From Chryseobacterium sp. BLS98 (GTDB lineage Bacteria; Bacteroidota; Bacteroidia; Flavobacteriales; Weeksellaceae): a stretch of DNA of 64,000 nucleotides. Under the pieces are notes generated by a model. It saw only the letters and a list, made by a program, of their open reading frames with translations, was not told the origin of the DNA and ran no database searches. The stretch covers positions 434,001-498,000 of the forward strand of contig NZ_LFNF01000002.1 in the NCBI RefSeq assembly GCF_001045445.1. Reading direction: 5' to 3'. The number at the start of each line of letters is the position of its first letter. Positions within the stretch are counted from its first letter, which is position 1. The position numbers and the translations under genes are program-made. Below, piece by piece: positions 35,363 through 44,790 of the stretch.

Positions 35363-36937
35363 TTAGTGTACACCACTCAAATCTATTTTTTCTTTGCTTT
35401 TTCTTTCCTTAATGAAAAGTATGAACGGGATACACACAAGGAAAATAACCCCTAAGTAAAGGAAGACGTCCATGTATGAAAGTACCGTAGCCTGTTTGGT
35501 TACTGACAGATCCAACATTTTATAAGCTGCATTCATCGCTGCATCAGGAGTCATTCCTTTTGCGATAAAGCTGGCTTTTAATCCGTTGAGACGCTGCTGA
35601 ACATCAAAACTGTTTTCATCAAGATGAGAGATTAGGTTGAGCCTGTATTTCTGGCCTGCATTGGCAATAAATGTAGTAATTGCTGCAATCCCGAATGAAC
35701 CCCCAAGCTGTCTCATCATCCCGGTAAATGCTGCCCCTTGTCCGATTTCCTGACCTTTCAGTGTACTTAATGACAATGAAGTGATCGGGATAAACAAAAG
35801 TCCCAGACCGGCTCCCCTTACGATCAGCATCCAGAAAAAGGCATCTTTACTTGTATCCGGAGTAAGGATTTTATATCCCCAGAAGCTGTAGATAAAGAAG
35901 ATGAACAGTCCCAAAGACACCAGAATCTGCTGTTTTGCCCCTTTTGAAAGCAGTCTTCCGATAATCGGCATCATAAAGGCTGTCGTCAGTGCCGCAGGAA
36001 TCATCAAAGCTCCCGACTGTAAGGCCGTCCATCCTAAAATACTCTGTGTATACAGCGGTACAATAAATGTAGATCCATACAACCCGAATCCTAAGACGAA
36101 AGACATTACCGTTCCGATCCTCAGGTTTCCGTTTTTCAGCACCCGAAGTTCCACGATGGGATATTTGAAGGTAAGCTCTCTCCAGAGGAATAATATAAAT
36201 CCTAAAATAGCCGATACGGTAAATGTTACGATCATTCCGCTCTCAAACCAGTCTTCTTCGTGGCCTCTTTCCAGAATAAACTGCAAAGATCCTACAGTAA
36301 CTGCCAGTAAAGCAATTCCTATCCAGTCTACATCCGAAACCTTTCGTTTTTCTGCGTATTTCGGGCTTTTCACAAACTGTAAGGTCATCAGCGTTGCTGC
36401 AATTCCGATTGGAATATTGATATAGAAAATATACGGCCAGCTAAAATTATCAACGATATATCCTCCCAGCGGTGGACCTAAGGTTGGACCGATAATTACT
36501 CCCAAACCGTAGATAGCTTGAGCCATACTTCTTTTCTCAATAGGATAAGATTCGGTAATGATCGTTTGTGAAGTCACCAGAAGCGCTCCCCCGCCTATTC
36601 CCTGCATCAGTCTGAAAAATACGAGCTCCCAGATATTGGTGGCATTTCCGCATAAAAAGGAAAACACAGTAAATATGATAATGGAAGCAGCGAAGTAATT
36701 TCTACGTCCGAACTGCTGTGACAGCCAGCTCGTCATCGGCACGATAATTACGTTACCGATTGCATAAGCTGTGATCACCCAGCCTACCTCAGAAAGTGTA
36801 GCTCCAAGGTTCCCTTTCATTTCGTTCAGGGCAACGTTCACGATCGTGGAATCCACAATTTCAAGCAGAGCACAAAGGATTGCTGTGATCGTAATGATCA
36901 CTCTCCGGGCTCCATATTCTACTAATGAATCTTGCAT
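35363..36937 (-). CDS. emrB: DHA2-family MFS drug efflux transporter (EmrB-like)
   Basis: 524 residues with 14 hydrophobic segments, as in the DHA2 family. Typical motifs: LxxWxxxAYxxxx-like VGWVITAYAIGNVI, loop 2-3 motif GRRNYF, LFFRLMQGIGGGAL and the motif C-like GPTLGPPLGGYI. It exports drugs with proton influx, and works with the adaptor and TolC genes upstream. It is the last gene of the operon. A REP-like element sits in the 182-bp gap before it. Confidence 0.92.
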   Translation of the reverse strand: MQDSLVEYGARRVIITITAILCALLEIVDSTIVNVALNEMKGNLGATLSEVGWVITAYAIGNVIIVPMTSWLSQQFGRRNYFAASIIIFTVFSFLCGNATNIWELVFFRLMQGIGGGALLVTSQTIITESYPIEKRSMAQAIYGLGVIIGPTLGPPLGGYIVDNFSWPYIFYINIPIGIAATLMTLQFVKSPKYAEKRKVSDVDWIGIALLAVTVGSLQFILERGHEEDWFESGMIVTFTVSAILGFILFLWRELTFKYPIVELRVLKNGNLRIGTVMSFVLGFGLYGSTFIVPLYTQSILGWTALQSGALMIPAALTTAFMMPIIGRLLSKGAKQQILVSLGLFIFFIYSFWGYKILTPDTSKDAFFWMLIVRGAGLGLLFIPITSLSLSTLKGQEIGQGAAFTGMMRQLGGSFGIAAITTFIANAGQKYRLNLISHLDENSFDVQQRLNGLKASFIAKGMTPDAAMNAAYKMLDLSVTKQATVLSYMDVFLYLGVIFLVCIPFILFIKERKSKEKIDLSGVH

Positions 36938-36996
36938 AATATTTTTGTACGAATAGTTTGTATTAATGTAAAATGTAGAATGTATTAATGATCTGA

Positions 36997-37060
36997 ATTT
37001 TGGCTAAAGCCACTGAAAATTGTTTTTTTATATAAGCGGATTAAAATCCCCTTGTTGAAT
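36997..37060. repeat. REP-like two-hairpin element, copy C
   Basis: TTTTGGCTAAAGCCAC, T-rich linker, then GCGGATTAAAATCCCC and TTGTTGA. The second stem is GGATT/AATCC. It interrupts the efflux operon between the adaptor and emrB genes. Confidence 0.7.
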
Positions 37061-37119
37061 ATTTAAATTCTTCAATCTTTCAATCAATCATTAATACATT
37101 GTACGTGAATACATTCATA

Positions 37120-38229
37120 CTATTTCAATGATACCTCTGCCTTCACGTTCATCCCTGTTCTCAGTCTTTTTGCAATATTTTTGTCAAGATTTACAAAATC
37201 GATCTTTACAGGAAGTCTCTGAACTACTTTTACGAAGTTACCACTGGCATTATCCGGAGGCAATATTGAAAATGTAGCTCCTGTTGCAGGTGAGAATGAG
37301 CTCACTACCCCATCAAATTCCTGATCAGGGAAAGCATCAATCTCAATTTTCACTTTCTGTCCTTCCACCATTTTATCTACCTGCGTTTCCTTGAAGTTGG
37401 CCACAACCCATTTCTGATCGTTTTTAACCAAAGCAAAAAGCTGTGATCCAGCCTGAAGATACTGTCCTGCCTGAGTGGAAACTTTTCCAACATACCCATC
37501 TTCAGGAGCAAGAATTACAGTATATGACAAGTTTAATTTAGCATTTTCCACATCTACCTCTCTTTGTTTTGCCACTGAACCCGCAACGCTAATCTGCTGT
37601 GAACTTGCTGCAGTCTGAGAAGATGCAATAGTAGTTTGCTGCGCGATCTGGTTTCTCTGGTCAACCAAAACCTGAAGTTGTCTGTCTGCAGACTGCTTAG
37701 CGGCCAAAGCCTGCTCGTACTGCTGTTCCGTAATAGAATGGTCTTTTACAAGATTAGCATATCTCTTCAAATCCTGAGAGGTTTTCCATACGTTTACTTT
37801 TGCTGCTTCTATCTGTGCGTTGGCTGTTGTCACTGCCGCCTGTGAAGAGCTAATATTCTTTGAAGTTGCAGTTGTTGTTGCTTCTGCATTTGAAATATTG
37901 CTTTTAGCTGTTGATAAAGCAGCCTGAGCTTGTTCAAGAGCCATTTTCTGATCTCTGTTATCAAGGATCACCAAAGTATCCCCTTTTTTTACAAACTGAT
38001 TATCCTTTACTTTTACTTCTGCCACATATCCGGAAATTTTAGAAATTACCGGTGCCATATTGGAAGTAATCTGCGCATCATCGGTTTCTTCATGATATTG
38101 TCCATAAGTAAAAGCTCTGTATCCGTAGATCCCTCCACCGATTACTACAGCGGCTAGGATGATAGGGAAAACTAAACTTTTTTTCTTTTTAGGTTCAAGT
38201 TCAACTGTTGGTTTATTATTATTTTCCAT
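37120..38229 (-). CDS. emrA: HlyD/EmrA-family membrane-fusion protein
   Basis: 369 residues. One N-terminal membrane anchor (SLVFPIILAAVVIGGGIYGY), a lipoyl-like half (ISGYVAEVKVKDNQFVKKGD), a long coiled coil rich in Ala/Gln/Ser, a second lipoyl half and a beta-barrel domain. It bridges EmrB in the inner membrane and TolC in the outer membrane. It lies 16 bp after the tolC-like gene. Confidence 0.92.
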   Translation of the reverse strand: MENNNKPTVELEPKKKKSLVFPIILAAVVIGGGIYGYRAFTYGQYHEETDDAQITSNMAPVISKISGYVAEVKVKDNQFVKKGDTLVILDNRDQKMALEQAQAALSTAKSNISNAEATTTATSKNISSSQAAVTTANAQIEAAKVNVWKTSQDLKRYANLVKDHSITEQQYEQALAAKQSADRQLQVLVDQRNQIAQQTTIASSQTAASSQQISVAGSVAKQREVDVENAKLNLSYTVILAPEDGYVGKVSTQAGQYLQAGSQLFALVKNDQKWVVANFKETQVDKMVEGQKVKIEIDAFPDQEFDGVVSSFSPATGATFSILPPDNASGNFVKVVQRLPVKIDFVNLDKNIAKRLRTGMNVKAEVSLK

Positions 38230-38245
38230 TTTGGTCTGAGTCTGA

Positions 38246-39559
38246 TTATTTAATTGTTAAAGTTCCTGTTGTCTGTAATAGTTTTCTGTAAGCTAAAGCG
38301 GCATCTGCCTTTGCATTGATCACCCCTACATTAGCTGATATCTGGGCAGCGTCTGCATCCAGAAGTTCTGTCATGGTGGCAAGACCGTTGTCGTATTTGT
38401 TTTTGGTAATCCTGTAGTTTTCGTTGGCCTGTTCGGCAGCTTTTTCATACACTGCGATTCTCTTTTTAGAGTAATCTGTGTTCTGGTACTCCCTGTTCAC
38501 GTCAAGCTTAATATTGTCATTCAGCAACTCATCGCTGGCGGCCAGCTGCTTTTCTCTTGCCTGGGATTGTTTCAATGAGGAGTTTTCTTTCCAGATATTA
38601 GACAGGTTATAAGAAATTCCAACCCCTACATTTACGGCATTGTATATGGTAAGAAATTTTGGAATGTCTGCTGCCACATAACCTCCTGTAAATGCAATTG
38701 AAGGAAGGTTTTCAGCTTTTGCTGATTTTGTTCCCAATTCTGCCGCTTTTCTCTGCTGAGCCAGAGCCTGCAGGTCTTTACGGTTTTCTTTAGCTTCATT
38801 GACATAATAATCCACCGCTTTCACTTCAGAACCTTCATCGATATAATTCTGGTCAACTTCAATTTCTGTCGTTTCCGGAATACCTAATAACAGGTCCATA
38901 TTGATGTTTGCAATATTGTAGTTGTTTTTAGCTTCCAACAATTGCAGTTCGATATTGGAGGTCTGGAGGTTTGCTTTTAAACGGTCGTTTCTTGCGATAA
39001 CGCCATTGTTTTCAAGCTTAAGAAAAGTTTCATCCCTTTTTTGAGAAGCCGTAAGATTTTCTTCCAAAACTTTGATGGCCTGGTTAGCTTTAAACAAATT
39101 GTTATAAGCCTGAGCTACATTGTAAGCAATCGCTATTTTATCATTTTCAGTGCTTAGTTTGGATGCTTCCACCAGATATTTTGCAGACTGGATCCCATAT
39201 TTGATTCTTCCGCCGCTGTAGATAGGAACGCTAAGATTAGCAGATCCATAAGCAACCTGATGCACTTCCGGACCCCCTGCAGCCGAAACGCCAGGAAGCT
39301 TCAGGTCAACATTGGGTTTAAGCGGAAGGTACATATAGCTGCCCGAAACTTTAAGCTCCGGAAGCTGTCTGTTTTTGGCTTCCAAAAGATCTGCCGTTGC
39401 TTCTTCAATTTTAGCGGCATCTATCTTAAGGCTTTTACTGTTCTGGATTCCCAGCTGCACGGCTTCATCGAGGGTGAGCTGCTTTTTCTCCTGAGCATTT
39501 ATGGCTGCCATTCCCATAAACAGGGATAATGCCAACACCGAATTATTTATTCTCTTCAT
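38246..39559 (-). CDS. TolC-family outer-membrane efflux protein
   Basis: 437 residues. Signal peptide (VLALSLFMGMAAINAQ) and two outer-membrane-efflux-protein repeats (LTLDEAVQLGIQNSKSLK...; YDNGLATMTELLDADA). It forms the outer-membrane exit duct. Its first 17 bp overlap the tetR stop region, so translation is coupled to the regulator. It is part of the tetR-tolC-hlyD-emrB operon. Confidence 0.92.
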   Translation of the reverse strand: MKRINNSVLALSLFMGMAAINAQEKKQLTLDEAVQLGIQNSKSLKIDAAKIEEATADLLEAKNRQLPELKVSGSYMYLPLKPNVDLKLPGVSAAGGPEVHQVAYGSANLSVPIYSGGRIKYGIQSAKYLVEASKLSTENDKIAIAYNVAQAYNNLFKANQAIKVLEENLTASQKRDETFLKLENNGVIARNDRLKANLQTSNIELQLLEAKNNYNIANINMDLLLGIPETTEIEVDQNYIDEGSEVKAVDYYVNEAKENRKDLQALAQQRKAAELGTKSAKAENLPSIAFTGGYVAADIPKFLTIYNAVNVGVGISYNLSNIWKENSSLKQSQAREKQLAASDELLNDNIKLDVNREYQNTDYSKKRIAVYEKAAEQANENYRITKNKYDNGLATMTELLDADAAQISANVGVINAKADAALAYRKLLQTTGTLTIK

Positions 39560-40169
39560 AACCTAAAAGGTCTTTTAGTAAATATTTTATATGTTTATTA
39601 AGTTCTGTGTAGTATTTTTCATCAAAAATTTCATCATCCGCAGTATCGTTCAGGAATTCTTTATACATTTCTTTGGCGTTGGATGCATAAAACAAAGTTC
39701 CGCTTACGGTGGCATGAAGTAAATAGATGGGAGGGTTTTTGGTGAAGATCCCTTTTTTCAGTCCGCTTTCAAGAACCTGAGAATACATAGAGATAAAGCC
39801 CATTTTGGTCTGCTTCAGAAATTCCACAATCTGAGGATTTTCTGTATGAAGCTGCTCTCTCTGCATGATTCTGTAAAAACATTTATGATGTCTCACCCTT
39901 CCCAAAAACTGGTCTACAATTTTTTCTATCTTCTCCCATTCATTGATATCTGTTCTTTCCAGAATGTCTTTTGAAAAAAACTGTCCTTCATTCATTCTGT
40001 ATTCCACCAACTTCTCATACAGCTTTTCCTTTGAACCGAAATAGTAAGAAATCATAGAGATATTTACATTCGCTGCCTTGGAAATCTCCCTGGTGGAAGT
40101 CCCTTCGAAACCTTTTTCAGCAAAAAGTTTTTCTGCAGCAAATAATATATTTTCTTCTTTTGAAACCAT
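39543..40169 (-). CDS. TetR/AcrR family regulator of the efflux operon
   Basis: 208 residues. N-terminal HTH (LFAEKGFEGTSTREISKAANVNISMISYYFGSKEKLYEKL) is the TetR signature; the C-terminal helical domain would bind an inducer. First gene of the operon, so likely an autorepressor of the pump. A promoter with an overlapping 16-bp inverted repeat lies upstream (40192-40231). Confidence 0.93.
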   Translation of the reverse strand: MVSKEENILFAAEKLFAEKGFEGTSTREISKAANVNISMISYYFGSKEKLYEKLVEYRMNEGQFFSKDILERTDINEWEKIEKIVDQFLGRVRHHKCFYRIMQREQLHTENPQIVEFLKQTKMGFISMYSQVLESGLKKGIFTKNPPIYLLHATVSGTLFYASNAKEMYKEFLNDTADDEIFDEKYYTELNKHIKYLLKDLLGYEENK

Positions 40170-40191
40170 AGCATCTCTCTTTTTCAGGGCG

Positions 40192-40231
40192 CAAATTTAC
40201 ACAAGATTTTTAAAAAATCAAACGATTGATT
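40192..40231 (-). promoter_or_regulatory. promoter and probable TetR operator of the efflux operon
   Basis: On the minus strand a -33 TTTG (40219-40222), a 19-bp spacer and a -7 TAAATTTG (40192-40199), a full match to the Bacteroidota promoter. Over the -33 lies the perfect inverted repeat AATCAA-ACGA-TTGATT (40216-40231), suited to a TetR dimer that would block the promoter. Confidence 0.7.
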
Positions 40232-40357
40232 GATTTTTTAATCTTCTTTTAATATTCACTAATGTAAATCACTGATTATTAACCACATTAGAGTTATAAA
40301 AATTTAATGAAAACTTAATAAATGAGAATCAATTTCATCGGTGCAGAACCTTAAACG

Positions 40358-40385
40358 AAAAAATCCGGAACAGATCCGGACTTTT
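40358..40385 (-). terminator. terminator of holB
   Basis: Stem ATCCGGA/TCCGGAT-type around 40364-40380, followed on the minus strand by T; 45 bp after the holB stop. Confidence 0.7.
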
Positions 40386-40429
40386 ATATTATTAAATATT
40401 ATAAATTTCAACGAGTGAATTACTCCAAA

Positions 40430-41548
40430 CTACGAATTTTTATGAATATAGCGAGATAGCTTGATGCCAAGATCCGTCCAGACAATTTTCGGGTTTCCGT
40501 TCCTTGTCAGGTGAAGGTCTGCCGTGTTGATTTCTTCCAGGATACTTTCAATATTGGCTCCGCTTATGAATTTAGAAAACCCGTCCCAGTTGAAACCTTC
40601 TGCGTTGATTTTTTTATAAACCAGATTTTCGGATTGATAATTCTGCAGAAGGGCAAGCCTGAAAATCTCTGAACAGTAATTCAGGAAATTTTTCTGCTTT
40701 TCCCTGTTCCATCCGGCAATTTCTCTGGCCCAGAAGATAATGCTTTTTAAAAACTGGGGCTTTTTTTTCACCATGAACGCATCCCTTACCCATTGGATAA
40801 AGAGTTTTTCAAATTCGTCGCTTTTATGCCCGGAATTTAAAATTTTCAGAGCTTCATTAAGGTCACCCTGTGCTTCATGAACAATTTCTCTTATTTTTTC
40901 CTCAGAAATTTGGAAATTCTTTTTAAAATAGTTTTCCAGGTCTTCATCACTGATTCTCGGAACTTCTACGATCTGTGTCCTGGAAAGAATAGTAGGAAGA
41001 ATATCGTTCGCTGTTTCGGCTGTAAGGAGAATAAGGGTTTTGGCCGGCGGTTCTTCCAGAAATTTCAGAAATTTATTGGCTGCTGCTATATTCATTTTAT
41101 CTGCCCGCCAAACGATCAGGATTTTGGTTCCGCCTTCAAAACTTTTCAGGGCAAATTTTTGGTTTTGCTCATCAATTTCATCTGCAGAAATGAACAGCTG
41201 CTTATTTTCCGATTCCAGAAAAGCAGTCCAGTCATCATAGCTTGAATAGGGAGAATCCAGGATCATTTCTCTGAAATCCTCAAATTTATTCTTGCTTAAA
41301 GAGTTTTTATTATCGGTAAAAACAGGGAAGCTAAAGTGCAAATCCAGGTGATTCAAATGTTCCACCTTGGAAGCGGCATGCTCATTTTCCCGGCTAAAAA
41401 TTTCTTTGGCATAAGCCAAAACCATAGGAAATGTCCCATAACCTTCTTTTCCTAAAAAAAGCTGGGCGTGGCTTACTCTGTTTTCAGCAATACTCTCACG
41501 AAGAAGTTTTTTCAGATTTTCCTGTCCGGCGATGTTCTCCCAATTCAT
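40430..41548 (-). CDS. holB: DNA polymerase III delta' subunit-like protein
   Basis: 372 residues. AAA+ clamp-loader fold: MNWENIAGQENLKKLL start, LFLGKEGYGTFPMVLAYA, FLKFLEEPPAKTLILLT and SRTQIVEVPRI. No intact Walker A Lys/Ser pair (GKEGYGTF), as usual for the non-ATP-binding delta'. It helps load the sliding clamp. A -7 promoter motif is 4 nt before the ATG. Confidence 0.9.
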   Translation of the reverse strand: MNWENIAGQENLKKLLRESIAENRVSHAQLFLGKEGYGTFPMVLAYAKEIFSRENEHAASKVEHLNHLDLHFSFPVFTDNKNSLSKNKFEDFREMILDSPYSSYDDWTAFLESENKQLFISADEIDEQNQKFALKSFEGGTKILIVWRADKMNIAAANKFLKFLEEPPAKTLILLTAETANDILPTILSRTQIVEVPRISDEDLENYFKKNFQISEEKIREIVHEAQGDLNEALKILNSGHKSDEFEKLFIQWVRDAFMVKKKPQFLKSIIFWAREIAGWNREKQKNFLNYCSEIFRLALLQNYQSENLVYKKINAEGFNWDGFSKFISGANIESILEEINTADLHLTRNGNPKIVWTDLGIKLSRYIHKNS

Positions 41549-41552
41549 GTCC

Positions 41553-41560
41553 CAAAGATA
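41553..41560 (-). promoter_or_regulatory. -7 promoter element of holB, 4 nt from the ATG
   Basis: On the minus strand TATCTTTG, an exact TAnnTTTG match with only 4 nt to the start codon. Confidence 0.5.
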
Positions 41561-41794
41561 AAGATTTTTTGGAACGGATGATTTCTGAAATGTGAATTTT
41601 GCTTTACAGGTGAAGTGGTGAGTTCAGTAATATAACTTATAAATAGGTTGTAAAAAATCACGAGCAAAGTATATTCACAACTAACGATTCACCATAATTA
41701 TGGCTATTCATCCCCCTTAACAAACTTTAACCACATATAATTTTTACAATTCATTAATATTTAAGATATTTGCGCATTGTTTTAAAAATAAAGA

Positions 41795-43120
41795 ATGAAA
41801 AAAATCTTTGCGGTATCATTCATATCAGTTGGATACTTCCTAAATGCACAGAGTATAAGTAACTCTCCGTATGCAACTTATGGAATTGGAGATGTAAAAT
41901 ATGATAATACGATTGAAACTGCCTCTATGGGTGGTATATCTACTGCTTATATCAGTGATTTCACGAGCAGCTTCAATTTCGCAAACCCTGCGAATAACTC
42001 TAATTTCGAGCTTACAAGCATCAAGCTGGAGGCTACCAACGAAAACAATTACTTCAAAACAGATTACAACAATACGAAGTCTACCAAACATTCTACGTAT
42101 CTTTCCAATATATCATTAGCTTTTCCTTTGTCTCCAAAAGTGAAGATGGGTCTTTCCTACCAGCCTTACAGCTCCAAGAGCTATGATATTGTAAATACTA
42201 CTGAAAGATACAGCACTGTAGATGGTGTTCAAACATTAGACGGCTATAATGTAAACCATTTTAAAGGAAGTGGAACTTTAAATACTGCCCAGGCAGCTAT
42301 TTCTTATAAGATTGACCAGAATTTTGCTGTAGGTTTAAGAGCTAATCTTTACTTTGGAAATCTTTATGACCGTAATGAGCTTACATCTCTAGATAAAGAT
42401 AAAGTTCTCAACGCTGAATATATCAACGGTTATGAAACTAAAAACAGCATTAAAAACTTTAACTTCACCCTTGGGGGTAGCTACCAGAGTCTGAATACCC
42501 GTACAGACAGAAAGCTGACTATTGGTGCTACGGCTACATTTGGGAATACCAGCAACATGACTACAGATTACATCAACAGTACTTATGTATATTCTGATGC
42601 TGCACAAACAGTTAAAGCTTTAGAAACCATTATAGACCAAAAAAGCACAAGTTCTAAAAACCTTCTTCCGTTACAGGCATCTCTTGGAGTTGGATACGGA
42701 AGTGAGAACCACTGGTTCTTTTCAGGACAGCTTGATTATAAAAAAGGAGAAGATATTTCTTATTTCGGGAAAACTTTTGACTTCCAGGATACATACAGAA
42801 TTTCTGCCGGAGGTTGGTATTTGCCGAATTACAATAACTTCAGAAGCTATTTCTCAAGGGTAACTTACAGATACGGAGCTTTCTACGAAAGAGGAAGTCT
42901 TAAAATAAACGGAACCAGCATTAATAAGTTCGGGATCTCCGGAGGAGTATTGCTTCCGTTCAAAACAAGCAGCATTACAAGGATGAGCGGTCTGGAATTA
43001 GGCCTGGAAGTTGGAAAGAGAGGAACACTTAAAAACAACCTGATCAACCAGAATTACATTAACCTTAAAGTAGGATTTAATTTTGCTGACAGATGGTTCA
43101 GAAAGGCCCTGTACAACTAA
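41795..43120 (+). CDS. outer-membrane beta-barrel protein upstream of lptC
   Basis: 441 residues. Signal peptide MKKIFAVSFISVGYFLNAQ, followed by NSPYATYGIGDVKYDNTIETASMGGISTAY, which resembles the N-terminus of FadL/PorV-like barrels of Bacteroidota. Many aromatic-ended strands follow, and the end is ADRWFRKALYN. It is 1 bp before lptC, so it is in an operon with lptC and anmK. Role unknown; the linkage suggests the outer membrane or its building. Confidence 0.75.
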   Translation: MKKIFAVSFISVGYFLNAQSISNSPYATYGIGDVKYDNTIETASMGGISTAYISDFTSSFNFANPANNSNFELTSIKLEATNENNYFKTDYNNTKSTKHSTYLSNISLAFPLSPKVKMGLSYQPYSSKSYDIVNTTERYSTVDGVQTLDGYNVNHFKGSGTLNTAQAAISYKIDQNFAVGLRANLYFGNLYDRNELTSLDKDKVLNAEYINGYETKNSIKNFNFTLGGSYQSLNTRTDRKLTIGATATFGNTSNMTTDYINSTYVYSDAAQTVKALETIIDQKSTSSKNLLPLQASLGVGYGSENHWFFSGQLDYKKGEDISYFGKTFDFQDTYRISAGGWYLPNYNNFRSYFSRVTYRYGAFYERGSLKINGTSINKFGISGGVLLPFKTSSITRMSGLELGLEVGKRGTLKNNLINQNYINLKVGFNFADRWFRKALYN

Positions 43121-43121
43121 A

Positions 43122-43718
43122 ATGAATTTTTCAGATAAAATATCATATAAAAATATAGCATGCCTTTTTAGTTGTGCTATATTTTTTATATTGACATCCT
43201 GTGAAGAGGATCTTACCAAAGCCAATGGCAACAAAAGCAAGAACTTCCCGTCACAGATCATCAATAATGCCAATATTATACAGCGGGATTCCGGTTTTAT
43301 ATCATTAAAAGCCAAAGCTAAGATTATTGAAAAATATGAGCTGATAGACAGCCCTTATATTGTAGCCAGAAAAGGCATCATGATTGAATTTTTTGATAAA
43401 AAGAAGCCAAAGGTACCGGGTAAAATTACCGCTAAATATGCCCGCATTTTTGAATATAAAAAATTCTACGAAGCCAAAGGTGATGTAAGAATTACCACAA
43501 ATGAAGGCCAGAGGTTTGCAATGCAGAGTATTTACTGGGATCAGAAAAAGAACAGGATTTTTACGAAAGATACGGTATATGTCACCATGGAAGACGGATC
43601 TACATTGGTGGGCGCCAATGGTATGACGGCAAAGGATGATTTCTCAGAATATACTTTCTTTAATAATTCAGGAGATTTCAGTACAAAAAGACTTGAAGAA
43701 AAAAAAACACCGCAGTAA
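43122..43718 (+). CDS. lptC: LPS export periplasmic protein LptC-like lipoprotein
   Basis: 198 residues from the ATG at 43122, just after the previous stop; the longer frame reads into the upstream gene. Lipoprotein-type signal ending LTSC (Cys27), then LptC/OstA-like beta strands (GIMIEFFDKKKPKVPGKITAKYARIF, AKGDVRITTNEGQRF). It passes LPS from the LptBFG complex to LptA across the periplasm. It overlaps neither neighbour, with 1-bp gaps on each side. Confidence 0.85.
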   Translation: MNFSDKISYKNIACLFSCAIFFILTSCEEDLTKANGNKSKNFPSQIINNANIIQRDSGFISLKAKAKIIEKYELIDSPYIVARKGIMIEFFDKKKPKVPGKITAKYARIFEYKKFYEAKGDVRITTNEGQRFAMQSIYWDQKKNRIFTKDTVYVTMEDGSTLVGANGMTAKDDFSEYTFFNNSGDFSTKRLEEKKTPQ

Positions 43719-43719
43719 T

Positions 43720-44763
43720 ATGAGAGTTCAGGCTATCGGGCTCATGTCCGGAACCAGTCTGGATGGTCTGGATATATGTTTTGCCGCTTTTGAAAAAAAC
43801 AATGGCTGGAACTTTCAGATCTTGCATGCTGAGACCATTGCCTATCCGGAGGAATGGGAGAAAAAACTCAGAAACTCCATCCATTTATCTTCGGAAGAAT
43901 TACTGGAGCTTCACTCGGAGTATGGTTTTTATCTTGGGCGAAAAGTCAGGGAATTTATCGACCGTAACCATCTTCAGAATATTGACCTCATCGCCTCTCA
44001 TGGCCACACAGTTTTTCATCAGCCAAAAAAGAAATTCACTCTGCAGATTGGTGACGGCAGAGCAATCAAATTAGAAGCCGGACTTCCTGTTGTCTATGAT
44101 TTCAGAAGTCAGGATGTGCTGATGGAAGGAAACGGAGCTCCTTTGGTTCCTATCGGTGACGAACTGCTTTTTTCTGAATATGATGCATGCCTGAACTTGG
44201 GAGGTTTCTCCAATATTTCTTTAAAACAGGATAACAAAAGAATAGCTTTTGATATTGCACCCGTTAATATTGTTTTAAACAGGCTTGCTCAGCAATTCAA
44301 TAAAAATTTTGACGAAAACGGTGATCTGGCAAGGAAAGGCAAACTTAATAATGCGCTTTTAGAAAAACTGAATACTCTGGATTTTTATAGCCAGCCTCAT
44401 CCTAAATCTTTAGGTATTGAATGGTGTAATGAGTTTATTTTTCCCCTTCTGGAAAATATTCAGGCTGAGGATGCCCTTACTACTTTCACAGAGCATGTTG
44501 CGCAGCAGATATCAAGCATTATTCATCAAAACAATTTAAAAAATGTTCTCTGCACCGGCGGAGGAAGCTACAATACCTGTCTTATTGAAAAGATCAGAGA
44601 AAAAACGGAATCCATGATCATCATTCCGGAAAAGCAGATCGTTGATCATAAAGAAGCGCTGATCTTTGCCTTTATGGGAGTTTTAAGGATGAATAACGAA
44701 ATCAATGTCCTTTCTTCCGCAACAGGCAGCACTCAAGATCACTGTTCAGGGGTACTGGCATAA
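43720..44763 (+). CDS. anmK: anhydro-N-acetylmuramic acid kinase
   Basis: 347 residues from the ATG at 43720, 1 bp after lptC. Family motifs: GLMSGTSLDGLD near the start (ATP/sugar binding), LIASHGHTVFHQP, and CTGGGSYNTCLI near the end. It phosphorylates and opens 1,6-anhydroMurNAc during cell-wall recycling. Co-transcribed with lptC and the barrel gene; ends in a bidirectional terminator. Confidence 0.93.
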   Translation: MRVQAIGLMSGTSLDGLDICFAAFEKNNGWNFQILHAETIAYPEEWEKKLRNSIHLSSEELLELHSEYGFYLGRKVREFIDRNHLQNIDLIASHGHTVFHQPKKKFTLQIGDGRAIKLEAGLPVVYDFRSQDVLMEGNGAPLVPIGDELLFSEYDACLNLGGFSNISLKQDNKRIAFDIAPVNIVLNRLAQQFNKNFDENGDLARKGKLNNALLEKLNTLDFYSQPHPKSLGIEWCNEFIFPLLENIQAEDALTTFTEHVAQQISSIIHQNNLKNVLCTGGGSYNTCLIEKIREKTESMIIIPEKQIVDHKEALIFAFMGVLRMNNEINVLSSATGSTQDHCSGVLA

Positions 44764-44790
44764 AAAAACCTTCATTTCTGAAGGTTTTGA
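44762..44790. terminator. bidirectional terminator
   Basis: Perfect stem AAAACCTTCA/TGAAGGTTTT with a 4-nt loop between the convergent anmK and SRPBCC genes. Confidence 0.85.
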
